A stretch of DNA of 64,000 nt from Vandiemenella viatica (GCA_031002005.1 JARYHS010009186.1:255035199-255099198); one strand, 5' to 3'. Shown: positions 43,969 to 54,769, counted from the stretch's first letter. Made by a program: numbers and translations. The notes: generated by a model from the letters alone, not told the origin.

Positions 43969-44110
43969 ATCTACATCTACAAAGATATTCCGCAAGCCAA
44001 ATTTCTGTGTGTGGGGGAGGATGCTTGTGCAATTATCATTTTCAGGTGTCTTTTTATATTCGTGAATAGCACGAGGAAAAATCGGATGCCTTTAACTCTC
44101 TGTATAAGTT
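43969..44110 (-). mobile_element. LINE-T-like 3' end fragment
   Basis: CTACATCTACAAAGATATTC, GTGGGGGAGGATGC and ATTCGTGAATAGCACGAGGA resemble the 3' end of LINE-T copy C (CATCTA repeat, GGCAGAGGGTGC, CCGAATAGCACGAGGATAG) but are a diverged subtype. Confidence 0.5.
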
Positions 44111-44790
44111 CGAATATCTCTAATTTAACAGTAGTAGTCTGAACGCGGTATGTCAGTGTGGAAGTAAAATATTTCTAGCATCTTCTTCGAATCTACGCTC
44201 TTTACAATTCAACAAAAACACTCTGATACAGTAAGGAACATACAGAAAATTGCAGGTGTTATAAACGGGTATGCAGGAAAGAACAGTAAACTATTAAGGT
44301 AAATTTAAGAATCACGATGCTTTCAACATAAGCTGCAAAAATCTAGTAAAAACTACAAGCAAGATATAATTATTAGTGACGAATAATAGGGTTACTGATT
44401 GTTTGATTCTGCAGTAATTTATTTGCAGAGAAACTATTTACTGAGAGTATATATTATCAGCCGTGAGAGGTAACGCCAGGCATGTGGCATGTGAGACAGC
44501 GCGGGCCGCTCCGTCCCCAGGAATAATCACTTAGCACAGGTAGCCGGCCTCAGCGCGGCAGGTAGACGATCCGCCGTCAGCAGTCAAAGGGTTAAATGAA
44601 TGTATTATGTCAAATAATTTTGTAGCAGTTGCTTAACTACTAAATTGTGGAGAAAACCTCAAATTTCTTCTAACGATATCTCTGGTCGCTGTTAATTTGC
44701 GAGCGACGGCTGGCGCGCGACGTCACCGTTCTCCAGCCAGTAGCTATCGAGGTGAATGAGTGAGTGATCTTAGGAAATTATACAACAGAT

Positions 44791-46279
44791 TCAGGAATTA
44801 AATTATCTCTGCTACTGCTGACCCATGATCCTCCACTACCAATGCGACTATCGTACGCTGCGGGTTGCCTCACACATGCACGCTGCAGTGAGGTAAGCCG
44901 TGTCACGGCCGCCAGTGGGCCCACTTAAACTGTATACAAGGCGTTTTAATGTAAACTGACTATGCCGCGTCAGAAGCCTGTACAAAGGAACAACAGCTTA
45001 TTTAGGCTTCGTATTAGTTAAAAAAAAATGGAGATATGGAGATACTGACAAATGCATCGCTTCATGCAAGAAGAGATTTTGGTCCATGTTTAAAAGATTT
45101 TGAGTTACATGTGAATCTCAGGTTTTTAAAGGCGCGGAAAAGGAGCTTATGCATTCAATCCCTGACATCTAGAAGATATCATATTTTTAAGGTACTTAAT
45201 CGAGTGGTATAAGAAAGGATCTTCTGCAGTGAACCCCTGAGACTCTAGAGACTATCACATTTCGTCGTTGTTTCAAGGAGAGGCCAGTGCATACAGTTTC
45301 TCTCTCTCTCAAAATGCATCTGGAGCATCTTAAGAGCAGGAAGTGAAACGCAGAAAAAAAAAATGACTGAAATTCTGGGGGTAAACTTTTGTGTTGATGT
45401 AAATGGTCTGAGCAGCCAGTAGCCTCATCTTCTGCACTAATGTTATAAATGTGAAAGTAACTCTGTCTGTTTGTTACTAAACGGCTAAGCCTATCTTAGT
45501 GAAATTTGACAACCAAATACCATGTAGCACTTTGTCGTGATAAATAACATATTTTGTAATGAAATTTTGAAAAACTAACCTAACAGTGACGTATAGCATG
45601 TGTAAGTCACGCAGGCATTGTTTCTCTCGCAGTCAGTTTGTGTATGACCTGCCTGTAAATTTCATGAATTTAAATTTGCTGAGAAACTGTACGTTGTCTT
45701 CCACACTTAACTCCTACCCCCCCCCCCTCTCCAAGTTTATTGCTATTTTTAAACATTCTGCGAAATGGTTCTCTTCATGAGACAGATTGAATGGTAGAAT
45801 GGTATGGAGATGGCTTACCCGACCCCGTGCTTTTTAGGATACCTTTTTCGTAACTTACAGTTTTCTATACCCAGTTCTAGAGATCTACGCGTAGGAAGTC
45901 TCGGTAGCTGGAACATATGTAGGACGTGATGTCTAGCGTTATGCGGGCTATTTAGGTATCAGTGAGCGTTGTGGAGCGTCCATTAGGCTGCTTTACGAGT
46001 GGTTGATAGACGTTACGACCGTAACATTTGCGAAATCTCAGCGGCAGTTGGCAAGGCTTCCAGCGGACACAGGGACAAAGCCTGCATTTCCGAACTGACC
46101 GCAGTGGTGTAAACCTGGCGTCTTTCCAATTAACGGGCTTTTCTCTTCCTCTTTCCATTTTTGCCTTCTTTGGACTACAGGAATCAATTGGTTTACTTCT
46201 CCTCCCAGAACTTTATCATTCTTTCTTCCACTGAGGTCCCTCCTTCTCTTAAGAGACCAGATGATCTTCGTCTTTGTAC
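44791..46279. other. No feature recognised
   Basis: About 1.5 kb of mixed composition. ATGTTATAAATGTGAAAGTA at 45439 resembles short insect-wide repeats but is not assigned. Frames near 45586-46316 show no domain; the rightmost part may be decayed LINE. Confidence 0.4.
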
Positions 46280-46720
46280 GTTGTTCTTTGAATTTACCAA
46301 TTTTAGCTTGAAACACTGTTAGATTCTCAATTTCATCTGGATGGATTCCAACTTTTTTCCATATCTTCTCTCATCTCCTCAGTCCATTTTGTTGTCACCT
46401 TTAATTTAGTGATATAGTTGAAAATTATTTTTGTCAACCTACTCTCACTCATCCATTAGGTGTCCATAAAACTTCAGCATTCTCTTGTGCATTGTGACTA
46501 ATTTTCTCTGCATGCTTAAATAGATATTCATTTTTCCTCTTCCACCAGGAACCGTCGTTTTCTCTTACTAGTTTTAGGATTTTCCTTTTTTTTCCTTAAT
46601 TCCTTAACTTCCATTTTCTTATTCAATACCAAGTATTCTGACCTGAACATGGCCTCTGTCTGGACAGTTGTTGTATAATGTCTAATCTTCGCTTTATTGG
46701 CGATCGCTTTCTTATTACAC
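46280..46720 (-). pseudogene. LINE RT C-terminus relic (endonuclease-RT type)
   Basis: On the minus strand, frames read KAKIRHYTTTVQTEAMF and YLVLNKKMEVKELRKK (about 46700-46590), then SESRLTKIIFNYITKLKV and TTKWTEEMREDME (about 46455-46360). These segments are colinear with the thumb/C-terminal part of a widespread insect LINE protein. Catalytic RT is absent, frames are broken. A similar fragment closes the window at 63766-64000. Confidence 0.6.
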
Positions 46721-46949
46721 TTTTTTCTTTCAGTTAACACCTCGTCGACATTGATATCATTAGAGGCAGGAAGGGAATATAGGCTATGGACGGGAAGGAA
46801 TTCGGCCATGGCCTTTGTAGCAACCATTCCCACATTCACACGGAGTGAATTGGGGAAGCCACGGAAAACACAAATCTGGATGGCCAGATGGGAATTCCAA
46901 ACCACGTCCTCCCTAATTCGGGGCCAGAGCGTTACCGCTCACCCACCGG
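46721..46949 (-). mobile_element. SINE-A copy, diverged
   Basis: CACCTCGTCGACATTGATAT, GAATTCGGCCATGGCC, CACAAATCTGGATGG and CAGAGCGTTACCGCTCACCC mark a minus-strand copy; the B box is mutated (TTCCAAACC). Confidence 0.8.
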
Positions 46950-47540
46950 AAGAATATATGACGAGTATATCTACTGAATCAGCAGTATTTAAATACCTTT
47001 GTATATGTGACCAGAAGACCTAGATTAAACTGTTTGCAATGTTACGATATTGTAAATAGAGCGTCACAATAAAGATTACTGCACACACTGAAAAGTGGCA
47101 CGTTGCCACTTTCGCTAATTTTCTAACATATCCACGTTTAAATTTACAGGTGCGGATATCTTCCCAGCGGGGCCTAGTTAAGAGATATTTTGAGTTTTTC
47201 AACTTTAACTTTTGTTACCAACTTTTGTTTTCTAAGTCGCAAGTTAAAGATACGGTTCATGCCTTCGACTCTTTTTGTCTCCCCTTGAAATTAGGTTTTT
47301 GGCCAAAATCACTGCGCATCGAGCTACAAATAATTTGCAGCTGACGTACCAACATCTGAACAGTTTCTAGCAATGCGAACTATCCCTAACTACCTGCTTT
47401 CCTTGATGGCATATGTACCTCTCTACATACACCACCTGACAAAAAACGTGAAGCACACGAAGGGGAGAAGGAAAAGAAACAACTTCACTGATCGAGTAAT
47501 TACAAAATCGACTAAAATTTACAAAGAACTTGGCAATTTG
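46950..47540. other. No feature recognised
   Basis: AT-rich unique-looking DNA; no supported frame. Confidence 0.4.
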
Positions 47541-47860
47541 AGGCCTCTTACCAGTATGACGTTTGCACCCGCTCTGGCCTGGAGGCAGGCACGGTTTAAG
47601 TTGGGAAGGTTGACACAAAGTCATTGCGTCCTCTAATGAGGTAGGTTGGCCCACAATTGTTGTAATTGGTCCTTGATATCCTGGATTGGCACTGGGACGG
47701 AGTCGATCTCCGAGCTGTTCCCACACATGTTCTATCGGGGACAGGTCTGGGGACCTTGCTGGGGACGGGAATACCTCAGCATCACGTGGACAGTCCATAG
47801 AGATACATGCCGTGTGTGGACGAGCATGGTCCCGCTGAAAAATGTCACCACGTTACTGTC
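47541..47860 (-). pseudogene. Tc1 transposase C-terminal fragment
   Basis: Minus-strand frame 47798 downward: FPSPARSPDLSPIEHVWEQL, the conserved Tc1 motif containing the last catalytic region, then ITTIVGQPTSLEDAMTL. The upstream DDE part is missing. It is oriented head-to-head with the Tc1 fragment to its right. Confidence 0.8.
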
Positions 47861-48770
47861 ACGTGAGAGGAAACACATGAGAATTCAGGATGTCCCTAAA
47901 CATAATGAACGGCGTCGCATTATGTTCAGCGTTGAATCGCCACTCTGCACTACCTCGGATGACCATCGTAGGACATATGGTGGTGACTAGTGTTGCCCAA
48001 AATCGGTCTTGGTCTTGCAGTCTTGGTCTTGGTCTTGCATTTTTGCAAGACCAAGACCAAGACCAAGACCAGGTGTATTGATGCAAGACCAAGACCAAGA
48101 CTGGCCAAGTCTCGTCTTGTTCTTGCATTTGGGCAACACTAGTGTTGCCCAAAATCGGTCTTGGTCTTGCAGTCTTGGTCTTGGTCTTGCATTTTTGCAA
48201 GACCAAGACCAAGACCAGGTGTATTGATGCAAGACCAAGACCAAGACTGGCCAAGTCTCGTCTTGTTCTTGCATTTGGGCAACACTAGTGGTGACCTGGG
48301 GAGGGGTCCCCTTCTTCCAATGTTTTGGAGTGACACAGTGGTGTTATTCCTGGCGTCATGGTGTGGGGAGCCATCGGGTGTGACTTCAGGTCACGGCTGG
48401 TAGTGATTGAGGGAACTCTGTCGTCACAACGGTACGTCACGGATAGCCTGCACCACCTTGTATTACCTCTCACGCGACAGTATTGTGGTACCATTTTCAA
48501 CAGGACAGTGCTTGTTCACATACGCCACACATGTCTCTACGAACTGTCTGCGTGATGTAGAGGCACTCCCGTGACCAGCAAGATCCCCAGATAGAACAAG
48601 TGCGGGGCCAGCTCTGACGTCAACTCCGTCCCAGTGCCAGTATCCAGGATATCAAGGACCAGTTACAACAGTTGTGGCCAGCTTGCCTCAGGAGAGGATG
48701 CAACGGCTTTATGACACTCTTCCCCACGGAATAAATGCATGCATCCAGACCAGAGGAGGTTCAATGTCAT
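47861..48770 (+). pseudogene. Tc1 transposase fragment, split by a hAT MITE dimer
   Basis: Plus strand: about 47930-47987 reads CTTSDDHRRTYGGD, as found after the first catalytic Asp motif of Tc1 transposases. After the MITE, VMVWGAIGCDFRSRLVVIEG and SSQRYVTDSLHHLVLPL (48350-48480) follow; the catalytic QDN region near 48505 is mutated and frameshifted. The C-terminus decays by 48770 (the SPDLSPIEHVW equivalent is only partly readable near 48580). Not functional. Confidence 0.8.
47988..48287. mobile_element. Dimeric palindromic hAT MITE, perfect 8-bp TSD
   Basis: GTGGTGAC at 47980-47987 and 48288-48295. Two units, 47988-48141 and 48140-48287, share the central TA. Each starts TAGTGTTGCCCAAAATCGG and ends TTGGGCAACACTA, and each is nearly palindromic, built from GGTCTT/AAGACC hexamers. 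The second unit is 6 bp shorter (one hexamer fewer). Confidence 0.92.
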
Positions 48771-48771
48771 A

Positions 48772-49160
48772 GAGATTGTCCATAAACCACGTGGCTCCAT
48801 TTTGGCCGCCTGTGAACCTCCCCTCCACCCCACGTAGCCTGACGTGGTTTTGCTATCTACCCCCCCCCCCCACCCGTTGCACGTAGTTTTTTTCCCCTAT
48901 TGATTCAAGAAGATATTTTGTACTGTTTTCTCTGTCAGATTATCGTAAATCACATACTGAGATAGTTAAATGACGGAAATAAATATTTATGTGCTGTTTG
49001 TGTGTTTTAAACTGTGACAAATAATATGAATTAAAAGCTACGTGGCCTGGCTCGGAACTTCCTCTCCTCCCCTCCCCTCTCCTCCTCTCCCCCCATGTAG
49101 ACGAACGTATATTTCCACCCCCACCCCCCTAGACCGAGTACGTAGTTTATGGACGCTCCC
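48772..49160. mobile_element. MITE family Y, 3-bp TSD
   Basis: Ends GAGATTGTCCATAAACCACG and (complement of the right end) GGGAGCGTCCATAAACTACG. ATA at 48769-48771 and 49161-49163. C-rich interior (runs of 10 C). A partial copy lies at 54071. The TIR resembles that of family X (GGGGCGTCCATTAA), so X and Y may be one PIF/Harbinger-like superfamily. Confidence 0.75.
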
Positions 49161-49163
49161 ATA

Positions 49164-50188
49164 GTGATAAGTTGCTCAAATTGTCGAGTTCTTTGTAAAT
49201 TTGACTCGATTTTGTAATCACTGAAATAACATCACATACCCTGAAGTTACAATTCGTTTCCTTCTCCGCTTTGGGTTGCTTTACTTTTTTGTTTGTCAAG
49301 TAGTGTGGTACGGTTCCGCGTGCGGTCGCATTGTCGGGTAATATGCCTCCCGTCCCAAAATTTGTCGCTCACTGTATTGTTCACGACCCAAGACTCAATC
49401 AAGCGAAGAGAATATTCCCCCGCAATCGAACCAGGCGAGAATGAAGGCTTTTACAATGTATGAAATCCGGTAAAAGAATACTCCCCGACTACTGACTTAA
49501 AGTATCGTGCCTCACTCAGATACGAACAGTTGGGCTATACGTTTATCGTCCCATCATAACCCACGGGCCTGTCAGTGTAGAGGCTCCTCAGACTGCGTAG
49601 GTCGTCAGCTCGATTCTGGCCTCGGGGAAGAGTGGTTTTAATTAAGTGTTGTATTGACTGAAGCAATAGACTGTGGGGATTCACTCGTGTGTACTTGAAA
49701 GAAGCGCGATAACCCACTAACCCTGTAGTTGATGTGTGTCCAAGTGGCAAGATGCCACACCTGTCGCCTGGAACTCAAATATCGCCCTCTGTTCCGACTT
49801 CAGCAGGCACCTAATGGGGCGGCTGACATTTGCGTGTAGTTGCCATCTTTTGTAGAAGCAACACTTGCTGTGATATTTAGCTACGCGCGTCCTTCTGTCC
49901 CCCGAAAAGTTCCAACACAGCAGAGAAAATCCACAGAGCCAGTCCATGACAACGGGCACTGCTATCGGTCTACACTCGACACGCAAAATTCCCTTCAACA
50001 GTGCTCTCACAACCAACACAAGACAAAAGGATTTGCAATCAACCAACGGTTGTGATTTCTAAACTGTAAACATTTGCAAGTATAGTGGTCACGTTTCACT
50101 GATCACTGATCTAGTTTCAGCAATTTCCTCTTGCCCACCTGTTGCTCGATGGCAGGAATCTGCAAAGATGTTAGCCATGGTATAGACT
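49164..50188. other. No gene recognised; possible SINE-like tRNA fragment
   Basis: GTCGTCAGCTCGATTCTGGC at about 49602 resembles a B box after an A-box-like GTCAGTGTAGAGGCTCC, weak evidence for another SINE head. The 109-codon frame at 49717-50046 (-) has no domain. Confidence 0.35.
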
Positions 50189-50437
50189 TTACCGAGCGTG
50201 GTGGGTGAACGGTTAACGCTCTGGCCTCGTATTCGGAAGGACGCGGGTTAGAATCCCCGTCCGGGCATCCAGATTTGGGTTTTACATGGTTTCCCCAAAT
50301 CACTCCAGGCTAATGCCGGGAAGCTTCCTTCAAAAAGACCATGACCGAATTCCTTCCCGTTTCTTGTCGCCAGTCCCACCCCGCCTCTAATTAACTTAGC
50401 CGTCGACGAGGCGTAAAGCAATAAGTAAAAAAAAGTA
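50189..50437 (+). mobile_element. SINE-A copy (subfamily a), full length
   Basis: Head ACCGAGCGTGGTGGGTGAAC through the subfamily-a end TTAACTTAGCCGTCGACGAG and A-rich tail. B box slightly mutated (GGTTAGAATCC). Confidence 0.88.
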
Positions 50438-50545
50438 AAGATATTAATGTCACAGGTGCCATATTCATGCATCCAGAGAGAGAGAGAGAAAAAACTAAAC
50501 GGCCAATTATAAACAAACAACATAACGTGTAATTCCAGAGTAACA

Positions 50546-51033
50546 ACCGAGCGTGGTGGCTGAGCGCTAACTCTCTGATCTCGCATTCGGGAGGACGCGG
50601 ATTAGAATCATCGTCCGGCCATCCAGATTTCGCTTTTCTAAGGTTTCCCTAAATCCCTCCAGGCGAATGCAGAGACGGTTCAATTTTTTTTTTTTTTGTA
50701 CTTATGGCTTTACGTCGAGGTCATTAGAGGCGGGATACGACTGGAGACAAGAAACGGGAAGGAATTCGGCCATGGTATTTTTGAAGGAAGCATCAAAGTA
50801 TTCGCCTGGAGTGATTTGGAGAAACCATAGAAAACCCAAATCTGGATGCTCGGACAGGGACTCGAACCGGCGTCCTCCCGAATGCGAAGCCAGAGTGTTA
50901 AACGCTCGCCCACCACGCTCGGTGCAGACGCTTCATTAAAAAGGCGATAGTCGCATTCCTTCCCGATCCTTGTCCCCAGTCGTATCCCGCCTCTAATGAC
51001 CTCGACGTCGGGAAGGCGTAAAGCAATAAGAAA
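50546..51033 (+). mobile_element. SINE-A copy interrupted by another SINE-A
   Basis: 50546-50683 (head and half of the body) and 50937-51033 (TCGCATTCCTTCCCGATCC to the 3' end GACCTCGACGTCGGGAAGG) are the two halves of one plus-strand copy, separated by an inverted copy. Confidence 0.85.
50684..50925 (-). mobile_element. SINE-A copy inserted in a SINE-A
   Basis: T14 tail at 50684, body and head ending ACGCTCGGTG near 50923. Flanks AGACGGTTCAA (50673-50683) and AGACGCTTCAT (50926-50936) are a 9/11 target duplication. Confidence 0.87.
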
Positions 51034-51056
51034 AATTTATACAGAAGTGTAGTATA

Positions 51057-51377
51057 GGGGCGTCCATTAATTACGTGAGGCGAAATGGGGGGAGTCCGGC
51101 AAAAACTCACAAAGGGGGTGGTGGGTCGACAAAAATGTCATCTTTATAATTCCTTAAAGAACAGTAGAGCTAAAAAAAGTCAGAACTCAAAAAAAAATAA
51201 AAAAAAAAAAACGATGACGTCAGCGGGAGGAGGGGATGGGTTCCTCAAGATCTAACCTCACCATAGGGGAGGGGGATCCGACCAGATCTCACCAAATCTA
51301 ACCACGGGGGAGGGGGGGGAGGAGGTTTCCAGATTTCCATAAAAGTACCAATACCACACGTAGTTAATGGTCACCCC
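51057..51377. mobile_element. MITE family X copy
   Basis: Ends GGGGCGTCCATTAATTACGT and (complement) GGGGTGACCATTAACTACGT; TA immediately outside both. G-rich and A-rich interior matching the copies at 423 and 25650. Confidence 0.8.
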
Positions 51378-51420
51378 TATTAGTTTTTCCAATGGTGCCT
51401 CATTTGTCGATTTTGATTAC

Positions 51421-51850
51421 GTATCATCATCATCCTCAACAGTGTCCAGCCTCTGGCCGGGTCTCCTTCATGCACAAGCCTCTCCATTTCCTCCTTTCAT
51501 CCCACCACCTCTCTGTCACCATCTTGTTCCAGTCCTCTCCTCTCTTCCCTACACACTCCTCTACTCCTTTCAGCCATCCATTCCGTGGTTTTCCTCTGGG
51601 TCGTTTACCGTGCATCTTAATTTCGTGGATTTTTCTTGGGATTCTCTGAACCTCCATTCTCTTTACATGTCCATACCATCTCAGTCTGGTCCTCTCTACC
51701 ATTTCCGGTAGGGGTTCCTCTTTTATGGTGCAACTAATCACTTCATTCGTTATTCTGTCCATTTTAGTAACTACCATTATACCTCTTGCAAACTTCATTT
51801 CGCTTGCTTGTACCCTGCTGATATCCTGCTTCTTCACTGTCCATGTTTAA
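51421..51850 (-). pseudogene. RTE-like LINE, C-terminal fragment
   Basis: The minus-strand frame 51837-51436 (133 codons) reads VQASEMKFARGIMVVTKMDR, RTRLRWYGHVKRMEVQRIPR, MHGKRPRGKPRNGWLKGVEE and WWDERRKWRGLCM. This is the C-terminal end of an RTE-type endonuclease-RT protein, followed by a (GAT)n 3' tail at about 51424-51434. Open through its whole length, but the RT core is missing, so it is a 5'-truncated insertion. Confidence 0.8.
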
Positions 51851-51975
51851 GCAGCATATGTATGAAGAGAGCAAAAGGATTTGTCACGAAAACCATCTTC
51901 TAGGTATTACAGATAAAAGGTTTTTTACTATTAGCACAATTTGTATACATCGTGGGACACAGTGATTGCATAGGC

Positions 51976-52583
51976 CAGGGGTGGGCAACCCAAATGATCT
52001 CGCGGGCCACTTTGAAAATGCGTCATAACTCCGCGGGCCACATGTAAAATTATATATTGTATATTAGATGTTCCGAGATGCGCGCGTATTATGAGTTCGC
52101 AGAATATAACATAATAATTCCGCGAACAGATAACTGTAAATTCATAAATAAAACAGGCAATATCTGTCATATATTCGCAAAAACTTTATTTTAAAATCAA
52201 AGAAATTTTTTTCTCATAATTTCGACAGTTAATTTTGAAATATATGGATGCACAAATAATTTTTTTTTAATACATTGGTTTTCACTACATTGGCAATCAT
52301 AAACTAAATATAATTTGAAAAAGTGTGATGAATCACGTAGGGCGAAAAAATCTTCAAGGCGGCCGCGGGTTATTTTTATTAATTTTCATGATTGAAAAAA
52401 GCTGCTCACATTTATACGTGCTTCCGAATGTGCAAATTATTTTTCGTGCTAAAACTCTCAGCTTTGGATATTTTTCTTCGGAAAGGTATGTTCTGTATCT
52501 TAAATTTCTGAACCCCTCGCGGGCCGGATTGAAGCTGGTGGAGGGCCGGATCTGGCCCGGGGGCCGGGGGTTGCCCATATATG
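51976..52583 (-). mobile_element. hAT element relic with hATC dimerisation fragment
   Basis: Left TIR CAGGGGTGGGCAACCC; the right end is degraded (complement CATATATGGGCAACCC). Duplication GCATAGGC (51968-51975) versus GCATAGAC (52584-52591). The minus strand near 52510-52370 reads YPKLRVLARKIICTFGSTYK and CEQLFSIMKINKN, the C-terminal hATC domain of hAT transposases. The rest of the transposase is deleted. Confidence 0.85.
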
Positions 52584-52729
52584 GCATAGACAATGAATGA
52601 AGTGAGCCACCGTTCTGAAATTTATGGTAGTGAGACGGGGGCAACAAAACTAGTTACTCCAATCAGCGATATGCAAGCTGAACAACAGGACTTAGCGCAA
52701 GTGACGATAAATCAAAGCGCCCGGGGAGA

Positions 52730-53029
52730 GCCGTAGTTTATAATACATTCTGCGTCTGGCGCGCGGCGACAAAAAGTCCGATGGCGTCTGATTAATTACC
52801 GCCGGCAATTAGGAGGAGGGGCGCGACTTCTTGCCGCTGCACAGAGCCAGAGTGGGGCGCCGCGCCGTCTTAATGCAGCGAGGAGCAAAAACGGAGCCCC
52901 GCGCACGCAGGTTCTGTGAAATTCAAATCAGCCGCGAGGCTGCATTTACATCCCGCGTCTAATGGCGGTGCGAGCGCGTCACGGCAGGCGCCGGTACGCC
53001 ACCCGCACAACTCACCGACCGCTCTGTCA
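52730..53029. other. GC-rich block of unknown nature
   Basis: About 300 bp rich in GC and CpG (GGCGCGCGGCGAC, GGGGCGCCGCGCCGTC) in AT-rich surroundings, without a coding frame of recognised type. It could be a CpG-rich regulatory block or conserved non-coding element; unproven. Confidence 0.35.
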
Positions 53030-53146
53030 CTCGAAACTAGGGACGTAACGGAGCTCCGCATCCACATCTGCAAGTGCAGAACTTTCGCATGAAATCATAC
53101 ATCCGCTTTCGCATCCGCAATTTTTTAATGCGGCTATATTGCGGAT

Positions 53147-53191
<45 letters not shown>

Positions 53192-53739
53192 TTGCAATAT
53201 ATATTATTATTTTCTCTTTATTCGAGATTCTGCCCATCGTCGCACAGCTAACAAAAAAGTGATTGTTTTCAGACGATCTTGTAATAAAAGTAACAGTGAA
53301 CTAAACGGTGTTATTACCTAAGCGACGAATATACACGTTTGAACTTGCATGTAAAGTAAAGGTCGGGCTACAATAGACAGAACCAATCCAGTACTGTCAC
53401 CGATCGACAGTTTTCTTATTGTTATCGCTCACTGGATTGAAGTGCGTTCAAACGACACCGCACCGCGTGTTGGCCGTCATCAGTTTGGTTTAATTTTTGA
53501 AGGTGTCGGGATAGTCGATATGGAGAAGCGTATACAAAGAGTTCAGAAATTTCTGTTCCTTTACGATTAAATGTTGTTTTAGCGTTCTGATTGCTTTAGA
53601 AAAGTGTCCCTTTTATCAGCCTTACTTTAGGTTCATCAGATGTTCGTAAAATGTAGGTAGAGTCCTTGTATGCCTTGCATGTTCGCATTAACAAATCAAA
53701 GCGTTGGCAGACGTGAAGGTTGATTTTAAGGTCTGTAAG

Positions 53740-54010
53740 AATTGCATCAGAGACACGGATTTTGAACCGCGGACCTTCCATACCCGAATCACAAGCCGCA
53801 AGCATCTGAATTTAGAAGTACTGAAAAATATGTATTCAATCATATAAATGTACATTTGGGATAGAAAAATAAATGATATAGAAAAAAGTACGTTGATTTT
53901 ACTACGTGAATATTTATTTGTCATTACATCCATATTTGTCTCTTGACTCGGATACGGCGTACGATTGTGGTACTGAAAGTCCCTTGTTCTAATCCCTGTC
54001 TCATCTGTAA
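53740..54010. repeat. tRNA-like fragments inside hAT-C copy 2
   Basis: On the minus strand near 53755-53800, GGAAGGTCCGCGGTTCAAAA; on the plus strand near 53970-54000, CTTGTTCTAATCCCTGTCTC. Both look like B-box halves of tRNA-derived SINE heads; no complete SINE or tRNA can be drawn. Confidence 0.3.
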
Positions 54011-54070
54011 TTTTTATGGGTCTTTAAATTGACATTCACCTCTGGTAAAGCCTTGATTTGTTAATACTAA

Positions 54071-54380
54071 GGGAGCGTGCATGAACCACGTAGCTCCATT
54101 TTGGCGTCCTGTGAACCACCCTTCCCCCCCCCCCCCATCCCACGTAGCCCTAGGTGGCTATTGCCTCTACCCTCCCCCCCCCCCCCTCCCACGTAGCACG
54201 TAGCTTTTTTCTCTTTTGATTCCAGAAGACATTTTGTACTATTTTCTCTGGTCAGACTATTGTAAATTACATACAGAGATAATTAACTGAGGGAAATAAA
54301 TATTCACATGCTGTTGTGAGTTCTGTTTCTCATTTTAACTGTGAAAAATGTTACGAAAGGAAATCTACGTGACTATACGA
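54071..54380. mobile_element. MITE family Y copy, right end decayed
   Basis: Starts GGGAGCGTGCATGAACCACG after TAA (54068-54070). It shares ATTTTGTACTATTTTCTCTG and GGAAATAAATATTCACATGC with the copy at 48772. The right inverted repeat is replaced by ATCTACGTGACTATACGAGG. Confidence 0.65.
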
Positions 54381-54769
54381 GGCGTATAGTTATATAAGAC
54401 AAAAAAAGCGAGCGTGGAGATGCGCGGTGGCTTGGCCTTGTGCTGACACTTGAATTAGTCTAGCTACTGTTCATATGACAAAGGTTGGTTTTTAGACGCG
54501 TGCGTGTAAATAATTTAACTCACTTGTGAAATCATCCCACATTTTTTTGTTATTGAAAGGTGGAGCAAAAATAAATCAATATGGCAGTATTATATGGAAA
54601 TAGAATTTACTTATGAAAAAGATTGATTTTAAATTTATTTTTGATAAAATATTAAAATCTAAATAATTATAAATTTATTTTTCCACATCCGCATCCGCGG
54701 ATATCAAGCACTGAACATCCGCATTAGCATCCGCAAAGATGACATCCGCAACAACACTACAGCCGAAAC

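Larger units (their letters stand above)
42817..44591 (+). mobile_element. piggyBac element, degraded
   Basis: TIRs CCCTTTGACTGCTG at both ends (right end CAGCAGTCAAAGGG), flanked by TTAG (42813-42816) and TTAA (44592-44595), the piggyBac target. A transposase N-terminal relic lies inside on the plus strand. A MITE-X fragment (43763-43826) and a LINE-T-like tail fragment (about 43969-44110) have landed in it. Confidence 0.88.
42000..44790. repeat. Repeat R, copy 2, split by piggyBac
   Basis: 42000-42812 and 44596-44790 together match copy 1 at 25771-26935; CTTAGGAAATTATA near 44772 marks the same right boundary. Removing 42817-44591 and one TTAA restores continuity (AAGCATACTTAAATGAATGT). 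Confidence 0.65.
53038..54759. mobile_element. hAT-C family element, copy 2
   Basis: Starts TAGGGACGTAACGGAGCTCC and ends CATCCGCAACAACACTA. The flanks (CTCGAAAC before, GCCGAAAC shortly after) are an imperfect 8-bp duplication. Shares ACCTAAGCGACGAAT, TTGTGAAATCATCCC and AAAATATTAAAATCTA with copy 1. A T40 run lies at about 53149-53188 and a MITE Y copy at 54071. The central part (about 53350-53950) differs from copies 1 and 3. Confidence 0.75.

Noticed and set aside
47859..48274. Frames rich in DQDQ, SWSWS or LGLGL repeats
   Set aside because: Produced by the GACCAA hexamers of the palindromic hAT MITE, not by a protein gene.
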